Assembly: GCF_001431665.1 (NCBI RefSeq) | Contig: NZ_LLXV01000025.1 | Coordinates: 1 to 34,409 of the forward strand | Origin: Stenotrophomonas beteli | GTDB lineage: Bacteria; Pseudomonadota; Gammaproteobacteria; Xanthomonadales; Xanthomonadaceae | Length of the DNA: 34,409 bases | Direction: 5' to 3' | Shown: piece by piece, positions 22,542-31,046 of the stretch | Layout: every line of letters begins with the position of its first letter | Position numbering within the stretch: position 1 is the first letter of the stretch | Position numbers and translations under genes: made by a program | Notes under the pieces: generated by a model | Told to the model about the DNA's origin: nothing | Databases searched by the model: none | Seen by the model: only the letters and a program-made list of their open reading frames with translations

Positions 22542-25500
22542 ATGGGTAGGTGGGCTGTTCGTGGGCTGCTCCTGCTGCTGGCCATGCTGGTGATGCCCGG
22601 TGCGCTGGCACAGCGGGCGTCCGGGCTGCTGCCGCTGAGCCAGGTGCAGCGCCAGTACCTGGCGGCGCATCCGACCCTCGTCGTGGGGCAGTATGACAGC
22701 GGTTGGCCGCCCTTCGAATCCCTGCGCGACGGCCAGCAGGTCGGCCTGGGGCCGGAGTATCTGGCGCTGCTCGCCGGCCAGCTTGGCGTGAAGGTTGAAG
22801 GCCGTCGCTATCCGGACTGGACTTCCGTGCTGGATGCGGCCTGCCGTGGCGAGATCGACCTGGTGATGAATGTCGGTCTCAGCGCTGACCGTACCCGTTG
22901 CATGGTCTATACCGCCGCCTACAGCGAAGCGCCGCTGGCCCTGGTCGGCCGCCCCGGTGATCTGCGTGCCTCCGAGGCGCCGGACCTGGACGGGCTGCGG
23001 GTGGTGATCGAGCACGATTTCCTGACTGCCCCGCAGGTGCGGGCACGCTTCCCTCGCGCCCGCCAGCTTGTCGCAATCGACACGCTGACGGCCTTGCAGA
23101 TGGTCAGAGACGACAAGGCCGATGTCTATATCGGCAATGCCTTCGTCGCGAACGAGTTGATCGCCAGCCAGCGACTGCAGGGGGTGGTGCTGCTGCGGCC
23201 CAGCGATCTGCCCCCCGAGCGGCTGCATTTCGGGGTGCCCACCAGCAAGCAACCGCTGGCCGAAGCGCTGGACCTGGCCCTGGCCGCGACCAGCCAGGCC
23301 CAGCGCGACGCGCTGGAGCAGCGCTGGTTGTTGCCGCCGCAATGGTCGGCGTCGGCTCCGCTGGCGTTGAGCCAGGCCGAGAAGCGGGTGCTGCAGCAAC
23401 CGCTGAAGATCGGCTTCGCGCCGAACGCGGCACCGCTGTCGTTCACCGGCGAGGATGGCCAGCCCAGTGGCCTGGTGGGCGAGTACCTGCGCCGCCTGAC
23501 GCAGGCCGGGGCCAACCTGAAGACCGAAAGCAGCCACGATTGGTACGAAGTGCGTGAAAAGGCCCGTCGCGGTGAGCTTCAGGCGGTGATGGGCATCCCC
23601 TCGGACTCGCGCTACCTGGGACAGGATTGGGTGTTCAGCCAACCGTTCATCAGCGTGCCCAACGTGATCGTGACCCGCAGCGATGGCGGGGTCGTGCTGG
23701 GCCTGGCCGATCTGCAGGGCAAGCGGGTGCTGTTGTCCGACCCGGAGCGCGTGCGCGGCTATGTGCTGCAGCAGGCACCGCAGGCCCGGATCATCGCCGC
23801 GCGCAGTGCCGAACAGGCCCTGCAGCGCCTGCTCGATGGCGAGGCCGACGCCTATGTCGGCAACCTGGCGCTGGTGGACCATCTGCTGCGCGATCGCTTC
23901 CCGGGGCGGCTGCAGGTGGCCGCGCCCGCCGGCTTCAACGACCAGCTGGTGCTGGCGGTCGAACGCCGTCATGCGGCGCTGGCCACCACCTTCGATCGCT
24001 TGCTGCTGCAGATGACCCCGGGCAACCGGGAGGCACTGCGCAGTGCCTGGCTGGCCGTGGAACACCACGGCGGCGTCGACTGGAGCCGGCTGTTGAGCTG
24101 GGGCGTGCCGCTGCTGCTGGTGCTGCTGACCGCGCTGCTGGTGTACGGGATCGGCTACTGGCGCCTGCGCCGCGAGGTGGCCGGACGGCGCCAGCTGGAG
24201 CAGCGCCTGGCCGAGGTCACCGACAACCTGCCTGCGGTCGTCTACCAGGCGCGCCGGAGTGCCGATGGCGTCCTGTCGTTCCCGTTCATCGCCGGCGATC
24301 TGCAGGCGCTGTTCGGTATCTCCCGGCAGCAGGCCGAGCAGGACGCGCGGGCGCTGCTGACCTGCATCGAGGAGGACGACCGCAACGTTATCGTGCGTGC
24401 GATCGAGCAGGCCGCACGCCAGTTCGCACCACTGACGCTCGAGTTCCGCCTGTGCTGCGATGACGATCCACCGCGCTGGGTGCGCAGCCACGCCCGCCCC
24501 TACGCCGCCGAGGAAGGCGCGGTGACCTGGAGCGGGTACTGGGTGGATGTGAGCGAGGCGCGCCTGCAGGCCGATGCGCTGGCGGCGGCCAAGGCGGAGG
24601 CCGAGCAGGCTGCGGAAGCCAAATCGCGTTTCCTGGCCACGATGAGCCACGAGATCCGCACGCCCATGAGTGGCGTGCTGGGCATGCTGGAGGTCCTGGC
24701 GCACTCGCCGCTGGACGGCGAGCAGCAGCGCATCCTTGGCGTGATCGAGGATTCGGCGCAGATGCTGCGGCAGATCCTCGACGACATCCTCGATTACTCG
24801 CGGCTGGAAGCCGGTGCACTGCGCCTGGAGCCGGTGCCGCAACCGCTGCGGCCCCTTCTGGAAAGCGTGTGCCGCCTGCTGTCCGCGCAGGCCAGCGCGC
24901 GGGGCCTGGCGCTGCACGTGCAGATCGATCCGCAGCTGGCGCCGGCCCACGAAGTGGATGGCGTGCGGCTGCGCCAGATCGTGTTCAATCTGCTCAGCAA
25001 TGCCATCAAGTTCACCAGCCAGGGCGAGGTGCGCCTGCAGCTGGATGTGCTGGGCCCGACCTCGGACGAAGGCGTGCAACCGCTGTGCCTGAGCGTGACC
25101 GATACCGGCATGGGCATTGCACCGGAGCAGCTGCGGCACCTGTTCGAGCCGTTCACCCAGGTGGGTGCCTATATCCAGCGCGACCACGGGGGTACCGGCC
25201 TGGGCCTGAGCATCTGCCAGCGCCTGGTGCAGATGATGGAGGGCGAACTGACCCTGCAAAGCGCGCTGGGTGAAGGCACGCGCGCTGAAGTGCGGGTGTC
25301 GCTGGTGGAAGCCGGCAGCGAGGATGCCGCCGCGCTGGTGGCCGAGCAGGACCAGGTCGCGCTGCTGCCGGCCGCGCTGCGCCAGGCACGGGTGCTGGTG
25401 ATCGAGGATCACCCGACCAACCAGGCAATGATGGCCTGGCGCCTGCAGCAGCTGGGCGTGCCCTACGTGCTCGAGGGTGACGGCCAGCAGGCCCTGGACC

Positions 25501-26162
25501 GGTTGCTGACCGAGTCGTTCGATCTGGTGATCACCGATTGCCGGATGCCGGTCCTCGACGGATTCGGCTTCACCCGCCTGCTGCGCGAACGTGAAGGCCG
25601 CAATGGCCAGCCACGGCTGACGGTGCTGGCCTTGACCGCCAGCGTGCTCGACGACGATGCGCGGCGTTGCCGCGAGGCGGGCATGGACGCGGTGCTGGCC
25701 AAGCCCCTGACGCTGGCAGCGCTGCGCGCGGCGTTGCTGCGTTGGCTGCCGCAGGCCCGGGGACAGCGGCAAGCCCAGGGACAGGCGTTCACTGCCACTG
25801 CGCCGCCGCAGGAGCGTGCCGGCGACAGCGCGGTGATGCCCGACCTGGCGGCGCTGGAGCAGCGGTTCGGCTCACGCGCGGTGGCCGAGCAGCTGCGCGA
25901 CAGCCTGCTGCTGGCCAGCGAAAGTGATCTGGACGCCGTGCTGCGTGCCGTGCAGAGCGGCGACCCGGCGACGGCGGCGTTGCACCTGCATCGCCAGGCC
26001 GGCGGCCTGGGCGCGGTGGGTGCGGCGGCGCTGGCCAGCGAAGCCGGCGCGCTGGTCGAACGCCTGCAGGCCGCCGGTGCATCCGATCCGGCGGAGCTGT
26101 TCGCGGCGGTCGAGGCCTTCGTCGCACGGCTGCGGCAACAGCTGCAACGCCTGGCTCACTGA
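22542..26162 (+). CDS. BvgS/EvgS-like unorthodox hybrid sensor histidine kinase
   Basis: A 1206-residue sensor. The ATG at 22542 has GGGAG at 22527-22531, and the longer frame from 22236 has no basis. Domain order: signal peptide (1-24); two periplasmic Venus-flytrap (SBP_bac_3) domains (about 35-265 and 285-505); one membrane helix W-G-V-P-L-L-L-V-L-L-T-A-L-L-V-Y (about 515-538); PAS (about 555-675); HisKA with S-H-E-I-R-T-P (His703); ATPase with N-box N-L-L-S-N-A-I-K-F and D-T-G-M-G-I, G-G-T-G-L-G-L; receiver with T-D-C-R-M-P-V-L-D-G (Asp999) and K-P; Hpt with L-H-R-Q-A-G-G-L-G (His1150). This is the full four-step phosphorelay of the BvgS class. The ligand is unknown; VFT domains usually bind small solutes such as amino acids or organic acids. 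Confidence 0.95.
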   Translation: MGRWAVRGLLLLLAMLVMPGALAQRASGLLPLSQVQRQYLAAHPTLVVGQYDSGWPPFESLRDGQQVGLGPEYLALLAGQLGVKVEGRRYPDWTSVLDAACRGEIDLVMNVGLSADRTRCMVYTAAYSEAPLALVGRPGDLRASEAPDLDGLRVVIEHDFLTAPQVRARFPRARQLVAIDTLTALQMVRDDKADVYIGNAFVANELIASQRLQGVVLLRPSDLPPERLHFGVPTSKQPLAEALDLALAATSQAQRDALEQRWLLPPQWSASAPLALSQAEKRVLQQPLKIGFAPNAAPLSFTGEDGQPSGLVGEYLRRLTQAGANLKTESSHDWYEVREKARRGELQAVMGIPSDSRYLGQDWVFSQPFISVPNVIVTRSDGGVVLGLADLQGKRVLLSDPERVRGYVLQQAPQARIIAARSAEQALQRLLDGEADAYVGNLALVDHLLRDRFPGRLQVAAPAGFNDQLVLAVERRHAALATTFDRLLLQMTPGNREALRSAWLAVEHHGGVDWSRLLSWGVPLLLVLLTALLVYGIGYWRLRREVAGRRQLEQRLAEVTDNLPAVVYQARRSADGVLSFPFIAGDLQALFGISRQQAEQDARALLTCIEEDDRNVIVRAIEQAARQFAPLTLEFRLCCDDDPPRWVRSHARPYAAEEGAVTWSGYWVDVSEARLQADALAAAKAEAEQAAEAKSRFLATMSHEIRTPMSGVLGMLEVLAHSPLDGEQQRILGVIEDSAQMLRQILDDILDYSRLEAGALRLEPVPQPLRPLLESVCRLLSAQASARGLALHVQIDPQLAPAHEVDGVRLRQIVFNLLSNAIKFTSQGEVRLQLDVLGPTSDEGVQPLCLSVTDTGMGIAPEQLRHLFEPFTQVGAYIQRDHGGTGLGLSICQRLVQMMEGELTLQSALGEGTRAEVRVSLVEAGSEDAAALVAEQDQVALLPAALRQARVLVIEDHPTNQAMMAWRLQQLGVPYVLEGDGQQALDRLLTESFDLVITDCRMPVLDGFGFTRLLREREGRNGQPRLTVLALTASVLDDDARRCREAGMDAVLAKPLTLAALRAALLRWLPQARGQRQAQGQAFTATAPPQERAGDSAVMPDLAALEQRFGSRAVAEQLRDSLLLASESDLDAVLRAVQSGDPATAALHLHRQAGGLGAVGAAALASEAGALVERLQAAGASDPAELFAAVEAFVARLRQQLQRLAH

Positions 26163-26557
26163 GCCGACTGCTGCTGCAGGTAGGCGATCACCAGCGCGCG
26201 GCGTTCGGCGCTGGGGAAGGCGTTGTACATGCGCGTGCCGGGCACCACATGGGTGGGCGATTGCAGGAAGGCATCCAGGGTCTGTGCGGTCCAGGTGATA
26301 TCGGCGCGGCGCATGCCCTCGGAGTAGCCGTAATCGGGCAGGCTGCCAGCGCGGCGACCGATCACGCCGTGCAGGTTCGGCCCGAAGCGGTGGATGCCCC
26401 CGGGTTGCACGGTGTGGCAGCCGGCACACAGTTCAAACGCGCGCTGCATGGCCTGCTGGTGCGCCTGTTCCGGCGTGGCCGGTGCCGCAGGCGGGCGCTG
26501 GCAGGCGGTGGCCGCCAGGGCCATGGCAACGGTGATGAGCAGGCAGAAGGCACGCAT
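26156..26557 (-). CDS. Class I cytochrome c lipoprotein
   Basis: A 133-residue monoheme cytochrome. The ATG at 26557 begins a signal peptide with lipobox A-A-T-A-C (about 16-20). The heme motif is C-A-G-C-H, followed by G-P-N-L-H-G-V-I-G-R-R-A-G and, near the end, P-G-T-R-M-Y-N-A-F, whose Met is the sixth ligand. This pattern is typical of the cytochrome c2/c550 (mitochondrial-type) class. Anchored to a membrane facing the periplasm, it would carry electrons to an oxidase or peroxidase. Its stop overlaps the convergent sensor kinase end by 7 bp, and it follows the ETF-QO gene on the opposite end of a 65-bp gap. No link to the kinase is implied. Confidence 0.88.
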   Translation of the reverse strand: MRAFCLLITVAMALAATACQRPPAAPATPEQAHQQAMQRAFELCAGCHTVQPGGIHRFGPNLHGVIGRRAGSLPDYGYSEGMRRADITWTAQTLDAFLQSPTHVVPGTRMYNAFPSAERRALVIAYLQQQSAQ

Positions 26558-26622
26558 GGGCGGGCAGGATAGCGACGCAGCAGGGCAGGCGGGCTGCGAC
26601 ACGCGGTCGCAGCCCGGCGCAA

Positions 26623-28308
26623 TCACATGCCCGAATAGTTCGGGCCGCCGCCGCCCTGCGGAGTCACCCAGACGATGTTCTGGGTCGGGTCCTTGATGTC
26701 GCAGGTCTTGCAGTGCACGCAGTTCTGCGCGTTGATCTGCAGGCGCGCGTTGTCGGCTTCACCGACGAACTCATACACGCCGGCCGGGCAGTAGCGTGCC
26801 TCGGGGCCGGCGTACTCGGCCAGGTTCACCTTCACCGGAATGCTCGGATCCTTCAGCGTCAGGTGGCTGGGCTGGTTCTCGTCGTGGTTGGTGCTGCTCA
26901 GGAACACCGAGCTGAGACGGTCGAAGGTCAGCACGCCATCCGGCTTCGGGTAGGCGATGCGGGTGTGCCTGGACGCCGGTTCCAGGCAGGCATGATCCGG
27001 CTGCGTGCGGTGCAGGGTCCACGGCGGATTGCGCACGCCCAGCTTGGGCAGCAGCCACTGCTCCACGCCCGTCATCAGCGTGGCCACGGTCTGGCCCTTC
27101 TTGAACCACTGCTTGAAGTTCTTGGCCTGCTGCAGTTCGGTGAACAGCCAGCTGGCTTCGAACGCCTTGGGGTAGGCGCTCAGTTCATCGTGCTGGCGGT
27201 CGGCGGCCAGTGCATCGAACGCGGCGTCGGCGCACAGCATGCCGGTCTTGATCGCCGCGTGGCTGCCCTTGATGCGGCTGGCGTTGAGGTAGCCGGCCTC
27301 GCAGCCGACCAGTGCGCCACCGGGGAACACGGTCTTGGGCAGCGACAGCAGGCCACCGGCGGTGATCGCGCGTGCGCCATAGCCGATGCGGGTACCGCCT
27401 TCCAGGTGCTTGCGGATGTCCGGATGGGTCTTGAAGCGCTGGAATTCCTCGAACGGGCTCAGCCACGGGTTCCTGTAGTCCAGGCCGACCACGTAGCCGA
27501 TGGCGACCTTGCCGCCGTCGGCGTGGTACAGGAACGCGCCGCCGTAGGTGTCGCTGTCCAGCGGCCAGCCGGCGGCATGCACCACCAGGCCCGGCTCGTG
27601 CCTGGCCGGGTCGATCTGCCACAGCTCCTTGATGCCGATGCCGTAGGCCTGCGGGTCCCTGCCTTCGTCCAGCTTGTAGCGGGCGATCAGCTGGCGGCCG
27701 AGGTGGCCGCGCGCGCCTTCGGCAAACACCGTGTACTTCGCGTGCAGCGCCATCCCGCGCTCGAAGGCCGGGCCGATGCTGCCGTCCTTCTCGATGCCCA
27801 TGTCGCCGGTGGCCACGCCGATCACTTCGCCGTTGTCGCCATACAGCACTTCGGCGGCGGCGAAGCCGGGGAAGATCGCCACTTCCAGCGCCTCGGCCTG
27901 CTGCGCCAGCCAGCGGGTCACTTCACCGAGGCTGATGATGTAGTTGCCTTCATTGTGGAAGCACTCCGGCAGCAGCGCGTTGGGCGTGCTGCGCGAACCG
28001 GTCTCGCTGAGGAACAGGAATTCGTCGCGGGTGACCTTCTGCTTCAGCGGTGCGCCACGCTCGGCCCAGTCCGGGAACAGTTCGGTCAGCGCACGCGGGT
28101 CCATCACCGCACCGGACAGCACGTGCGCGCCCGGCTCGGAACCCTTTTCCAGAATGCATACCGACAGTTCGCGGCCAGCTTCGATCGCGCGCTGGCGCAG
28201 GCGGATCGCGGTGGCCAGGCCGGCAGGACCGGCGCCGACGATCACCACGTCGAATTCCATTACTTCACGCGGGGGCAGGGCGTTGGCTTCAGCGCTCATC
28301 GATTGCAT
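26623..28308 (-). CDS. etfD: Electron transfer flavoprotein-ubiquinone oxidoreductase (ETF-QO)
   Basis: A 561-residue protein. The N-terminal FAD-binding motif is V-I-V-G-A-G-P-A-G-L-A. A quinone/FAD region contains L-S-G-A-V-M-D-P-R-A-L-x-E-L-F-P-D-W. The C-terminal 4Fe-4S cluster region is C-V-H-C-K-T-C-D-I-K-D-P-x-Q-N-I-x-W with an upstream Cys in A-R-Y-C-P-A-G. It moves electrons from reduced ETF into ubiquinone, serving acyl-CoA dehydrogenases. Start ATG at 28308; 28299 is also in frame. The divergent neighbour is glutaryl-CoA dehydrogenase, which feeds ETF. The 214-bp gap between them (28309-28522) should hold both promoters, but I cannot place the boxes. Confidence 0.95.
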   Translation of the reverse strand: MQSMSAEANALPPREVMEFDVVIVGAGPAGLATAIRLRQRAIEAGRELSVCILEKGSEPGAHVLSGAVMDPRALTELFPDWAERGAPLKQKVTRDEFLFLSETGSRSTPNALLPECFHNEGNYIISLGEVTRWLAQQAEALEVAIFPGFAAAEVLYGDNGEVIGVATGDMGIEKDGSIGPAFERGMALHAKYTVFAEGARGHLGRQLIARYKLDEGRDPQAYGIGIKELWQIDPARHEPGLVVHAAGWPLDSDTYGGAFLYHADGGKVAIGYVVGLDYRNPWLSPFEEFQRFKTHPDIRKHLEGGTRIGYGARAITAGGLLSLPKTVFPGGALVGCEAGYLNASRIKGSHAAIKTGMLCADAAFDALAADRQHDELSAYPKAFEASWLFTELQQAKNFKQWFKKGQTVATLMTGVEQWLLPKLGVRNPPWTLHRTQPDHACLEPASRHTRIAYPKPDGVLTFDRLSSVFLSSTNHDENQPSHLTLKDPSIPVKVNLAEYAGPEARYCPAGVYEFVGEADNARLQINAQNCVHCKTCDIKDPTQNIVWVTPQGGGGPNYSGM

Positions 28309-28522
28309 GACTCGTGGGTAGGGCCGGCATCGGGGCCACCGGCGGTGCCTGGGAATCGCGCGTGCGGCCACGGGCGAAACGGTTGTTTGAATGTGTCAGG
28401 GTACCGGGCCGCGCGTGATCGAGCTAGATAGACGCCGTTCACCGCACGATTGCTGCAGCGCAGCGTAATGTCCCGGCCCCGGATGACCGACAATGGCCGG
28501 GTCCTGACTGCGCGTGAGTGCC

Positions 28523-29686
28523 ATGGCTTTGCATCCGTACGATCTGTTCGATGTCCGTTCCCTGCTCAGCGAGGAAGAGCGCGCGGTGCAGGACAGCGTG
28601 GCCCGCTTCACCAACGAGCGCGTGCTGCCGATCATCGGCGATGCCTTCGACCAGGCCCGTTTCCCCGCCGAACTGGTACCGGAGATCGCGTCTCTGGGCC
28701 TGCTCGGTGCGACCCTGCCGGCCGCGTACGGTGGCGGCGACCTGGGTGCGGTCAGCTACGGCCTGATCTGCCAGGAGCTGGAACGCGGCGACTCGGGCCT
28801 GCGCAGTTTCGTCTCGGTGCAGAGCTCGCTGTGTATGTACCCGATCTACGCCTACGGCAGCGAGGAACAGCGCCGCCAATGGCTGCCGGCGATGGCGCGC
28901 GGCGAACTGATCGGCTGCTTCGGCCTGACCGAGGCGCACGGTGGGTCCGATCCGGCCAGCATGAAGACCCGCGCGGTGCGCGACGGCAGTGACTGGCGCA
29001 TCAGCGGCAGCAAGATGTGGATCACCAGCGGCCCGGTGGCCGACCTGGCCATCGTCTGGGCACAGACCGAGGACGGCATCCAGGGCTTCGTGCTGGAGAA
29101 GGGCATGGCCGGCTTCACCACGCAGGAAATCAAGCACAAGATGAGCCTGCGCGCATCGCTGACCGGTGCGCTGTTCTTCGATGACGTGCGCGTGCCTGAC
29201 AGCCACCGGCTGCCGAACGTGAAGGGCCTGAAGGGCCCGCTGGGCTGCCTGACGCAGGCCCGTTACGGCATCAGCTGGGGTCCGATCGGCGCGGCCATTG
29301 CCTGCCTGGACGAAGCACTGGGCTATGCCAAGGAACGCGTGCTGTTCGGTCGCCCGCTGGCCGCCACCCAGAGCGCGCAGATCAAGCTGGCGGAAATGGC
29401 CCGCCGCATCACCACCGCGCAGCTGCTGGCCCTGCAGCTGGGCCGGCTGAAGGAAGCCGGCCAGCTGCAGCCGCAGCAGGTCAGCCTGGCCAAGTGGAAC
29501 AACTGCCGCATGGCCATCGACATCGCCCGCGAGTGTCGCGATCTGCTGGGTGGGGCTGGCATCACCACCGAACACGTGGCGATCCGGCATGCACTGAACC
29601 TGGAATCGGTGATCACCTATGAAGGCACCGAGACCGTGCACCAGCTGGTGATCGGCCGCGAACTGACCGGCATCAACGCGTTCTGA
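28523..29686 (+). CDS. gcdH: Glutaryl-CoA dehydrogenase
   Basis: A 387-residue acyl-CoA dehydrogenase. GCDH landmarks are F-G-L-T-E-A-H-G-G-S-D-P (FAD/substrate), K-M-W-I-T, the GCDH-type Q-A-R-Y-G-I-S-W-G helix, and the catalytic base in V-I-T-Y-E-G-T-E-T-V-H. It oxidises and decarboxylates glutaryl-CoA to crotonyl-CoA in lysine, hydroxylysine and tryptophan breakdown, passing electrons to ETF. ATG at 28523 or GTG at 28514 are both possible starts. Its pairing with ETF-QO on the other strand joins the dehydrogenase with the enzyme that recycles its acceptor. Confidence 0.93.
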   Translation: MALHPYDLFDVRSLLSEEERAVQDSVARFTNERVLPIIGDAFDQARFPAELVPEIASLGLLGATLPAAYGGGDLGAVSYGLICQELERGDSGLRSFVSVQSSLCMYPIYAYGSEEQRRQWLPAMARGELIGCFGLTEAHGGSDPASMKTRAVRDGSDWRISGSKMWITSGPVADLAIVWAQTEDGIQGFVLEKGMAGFTTQEIKHKMSLRASLTGALFFDDVRVPDSHRLPNVKGLKGPLGCLTQARYGISWGPIGAAIACLDEALGYAKERVLFGRPLAATQSAQIKLAEMARRITTAQLLALQLGRLKEAGQLQPQQVSLAKWNNCRMAIDIARECRDLLGGAGITTEHVAIRHALNLESVITYEGTETVHQLVIGRELTGINAF

Positions 29687-29694
29687 GTGCACCG

Positions 29695-29717
29695 GTAGTG
29701 CCGGCCGCTGGCCGGCA
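29695..29717 (+). repeat. SMAG-type REP element, copy 1
   Basis: GTAG followed by a stem of TGCCGGCC, loop GCT and GGCCGGCA, 8 bp past the gcdH stop. It matches the GTAG-capped stem-loops (SMAG) of Stenotrophomonas. The same core, base for base, recurs at 34352-34374. Confidence 0.88.
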
Positions 29718-29786
29718 TTGCCGGGTAGGATGCACGCGCCCCGGGCAACGTAAGGGCGCCCACTCCTGATTGATCCAGGCGGAAGG

Positions 29787-29810
29787 CATCCACGCATGGC
29801 GTGGATCTAC
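29787..29810 (-). repeat. SMAG-type REP element, copy 2 (opposite orientation, other subfamily)
   Basis: Read on the minus strand: GTAG followed by ATCCACGC, loop CAT, and GCGTGGAT. This is a GTAG-headed 8-bp stem of a different subfamily from copy 1. It faces copy 1 with 69 bp between, forming an inverted pair. Confidence 0.82.
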
Positions 29811-29826
29811 TGCGCGGTTGTCGGGT

Positions 29827-30010
29827 CCGCCTTGAAGCGAGCCGAGCACCGCAGGTCCGGCGGGGGCGAAGAGGCGCGGGTGTCTGAGCGCAGCGAGTTC
29901 CGCGCCGTCCCCCGGCGGGCCGAGGAGCGCAGGGTACCGGTGCGCAGCACCGGCTCGCGGATGGCGGCGCGTTTCTTTGGTTACTTTCTTTGCGCGAGCA
30001 AAGAAAGTGA
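29827..30010. other. Gene-free stretch ending in a large AT-rich hairpin
   Basis: With the REP pair, this fills 29687-30020 and has no gene. The GC-rich part (about 29830-29970) looks like a dispersed xanthomonad intergenic repeat by its style, which is inference. It ends in a 13-bp stem, TTACTTTCTTTGC (29981-29993) with GCAAAGAAAGTGA (29998-30010), with one G·U pair and loop GCGA, 10 bp past the trmL stop. It may end transcripts from both sides. Confidence 0.55.
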
Positions 30011-30020
30011 CACACGTGAG

Positions 30021-30500
30021 CTACGCGCCGCCAGCAAACCCATGCTGCCGCCACGCCTCGTACATCACCACGGCAACCGTGTTGGAAAGATTGAGGCTGC
30101 GGTTGCCCGGCCGCATCGGCAGGCGCAGGCGGCGGCCATCCGGCAGTGCATCCAGCACGTCCTGCGGCAGGCCGCGGCTTTCCGGGCCGAACAGGAAGGC
30201 ATCGCCATCTTCGAACGCCACGCTGTCGTAGCGCACGCTGGCCCGAGTACTGAGTGCGAACACCCGCTTCGGTGCGATCCGCGCCAGCGCGGTGTCCAGG
30301 TCCGGGTGCACCTGCAGGCGCGAGTACTCGTGGTAGTCCAGGCCGGCGCGCTTGAGCTGCTTGTCTTCCAGTGCGAAGCCGAGCGGCTCGACCAGGTGCA
30401 GCTGCGCGCCGGTGTTGGCGCAGAGCCGGATCACATTGCCCGTGTTGGGCGGGATTTCCGGTTGGAACAGGATCACGTGGAACGGGGGCGCGGCATTCAT
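30021..30500 (-). CDS. trmL: tRNA (cytidine(34)-2'-O)-methyltransferase TrmL (SPOUT)
   Basis: A 159-residue SPOUT (trefoil-knot) methyltransferase. Motifs: N-T-G-N-V-I-R-L-C-A-N-T-G near the start, L-F-G-P-E-S-R-G-L-P, and the knot S-L-N-L-S-N-T-V-A-V-V-M-Y-E. The length and motifs match TrmL (YibK), which 2'-O-methylates the wobble base of tRNA-Leu. ATG at 30500; the longer frame upstream is low-complexity. It follows the V-x-V-R-P repeat gene by 69 bp, separated by a hairpin. Confidence 0.95.
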   Translation of the reverse strand: MNAAPPFHVILFQPEIPPNTGNVIRLCANTGAQLHLVEPLGFALEDKQLKRAGLDYHEYSRLQVHPDLDTALARIAPKRVFALSTRASVRYDSVAFEDGDAFLFGPESRGLPQDVLDALPDGRRLRLPMRPGNRSLNLSNTVAVVMYEAWRQHGFAGGA

Positions 30501-30541
30501 CGGCGCAGTGTACCTGCGACGGCGGCCGGCTTTACGGCGCA

Positions 30542-30562
30542 CGCCCTGCGCTGGGCAGGGCG
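30542..30562 (-). terminator. Hairpin after the V-x-V-R-P repeat gene
   Basis: A perfect 8-bp stem (CGCCCTGC with GCAGGGCG) and 5-nt loop begin 7 nt past that gene's stop. No U-tract is present, so termination would be partial. Confidence 0.45.
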
Positions 30563-30569
30563 GCACCGA

Positions 30570-31046
30570 TTACGGGCGCAGCAGGACCTGGGCGGTTTCG
30601 GTGGCCAGTGCCTGCAGGTCGGCAGCGCTCGGACGCACCTGCAGGGCCGGCAGGTTGACGATGACCGAGTTGGCGACGTTGGTGGCGGCGGCGGCCAGGG
30701 TGGCGGCGTAGCGCTGGGCTTCCAGTTCGGCGGCCAGGGCGACGCGCTGTTCCAGGCTCGGGCGCACTTCCACCGAGGCCAGCGTGGTGATCGGCATCGC
30801 GGCGGCCACCGGGGCGGCGACGTAGCCATCGCGCTCGGCCAGCTGATCAGCGCTCGGACGCACTTCCACGGTGGCCAGGGTCGGGATGCCGCTGGCGCGT
30901 TCCCAGGCCTGCTGGGCCAGCTGGTCGGCGGCCGGGCGGACCTGCACGGTGTCCAGGGTCTTGATGGATTCGGAGGCCTGCACCGACGAAACAACCGCGG
31001 TGCCGGCGATCAGGGCGATGGCGATGGCAATGGTCTTGGCGTTCAT
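30570..31046 (-). CDS. Secreted protein with four V-x-V-R-P repeats, function unknown
   Basis: A 158-residue exported protein I do not recognise. It has a clear Sec signal peptide (M-N-A-K-T-I-A-I-A-I-A-L-I-A-G-T-A-V-V-S-S-V-Q-A). The mature part carries four spaced copies of a short motif: T-V-Q-V-R-P-A-A-D-Q-L, T-V-E-V-R-P-S-A-D-Q-L, S-V-E-V-R-P-S-L-E-Q and A-L-Q-V-R-P-S-A-A-D-L. Each is preceded by a T-L- or L-P-type turn and followed by helix-prone Ala/Gln/Glu sequence. There is no Cys. Short modules that each pair a V-R-P strand with an A-D-Q-L helix could bind a repeated ligand. No operon partner other than trmL is visible downstream. Confidence 0.83.
   Translation of the reverse strand: MNAKTIAIAIALIAGTAVVSSVQASESIKTLDTVQVRPAADQLAQQAWERASGIPTLATVEVRPSADQLAERDGYVAAPVAAAMPITTLASVEVRPSLEQRVALAAELEAQRYAATLAAAATNVANSVIVNLPALQVRPSAADLQALATETAQVLLRP

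Noticed and set aside
22470..25772. 1100-residue minus-strand frame opposite the sensor kinase
   Set aside because: The plus strand has a complete, motif-perfect hybrid kinase; the antisense frame is His/Gln/Arg-rich with no fold.
26713..28431. 572-residue plus-strand frame opposite ETF-QO
   Set aside because: ETF-QO is clear on the minus strand; this is a composition shadow.
29981..30010. AT-rich hairpin as a CRISPR repeat or transposon end
   Set aside because: It occurs once here, without spacers, target duplication or a transposase.
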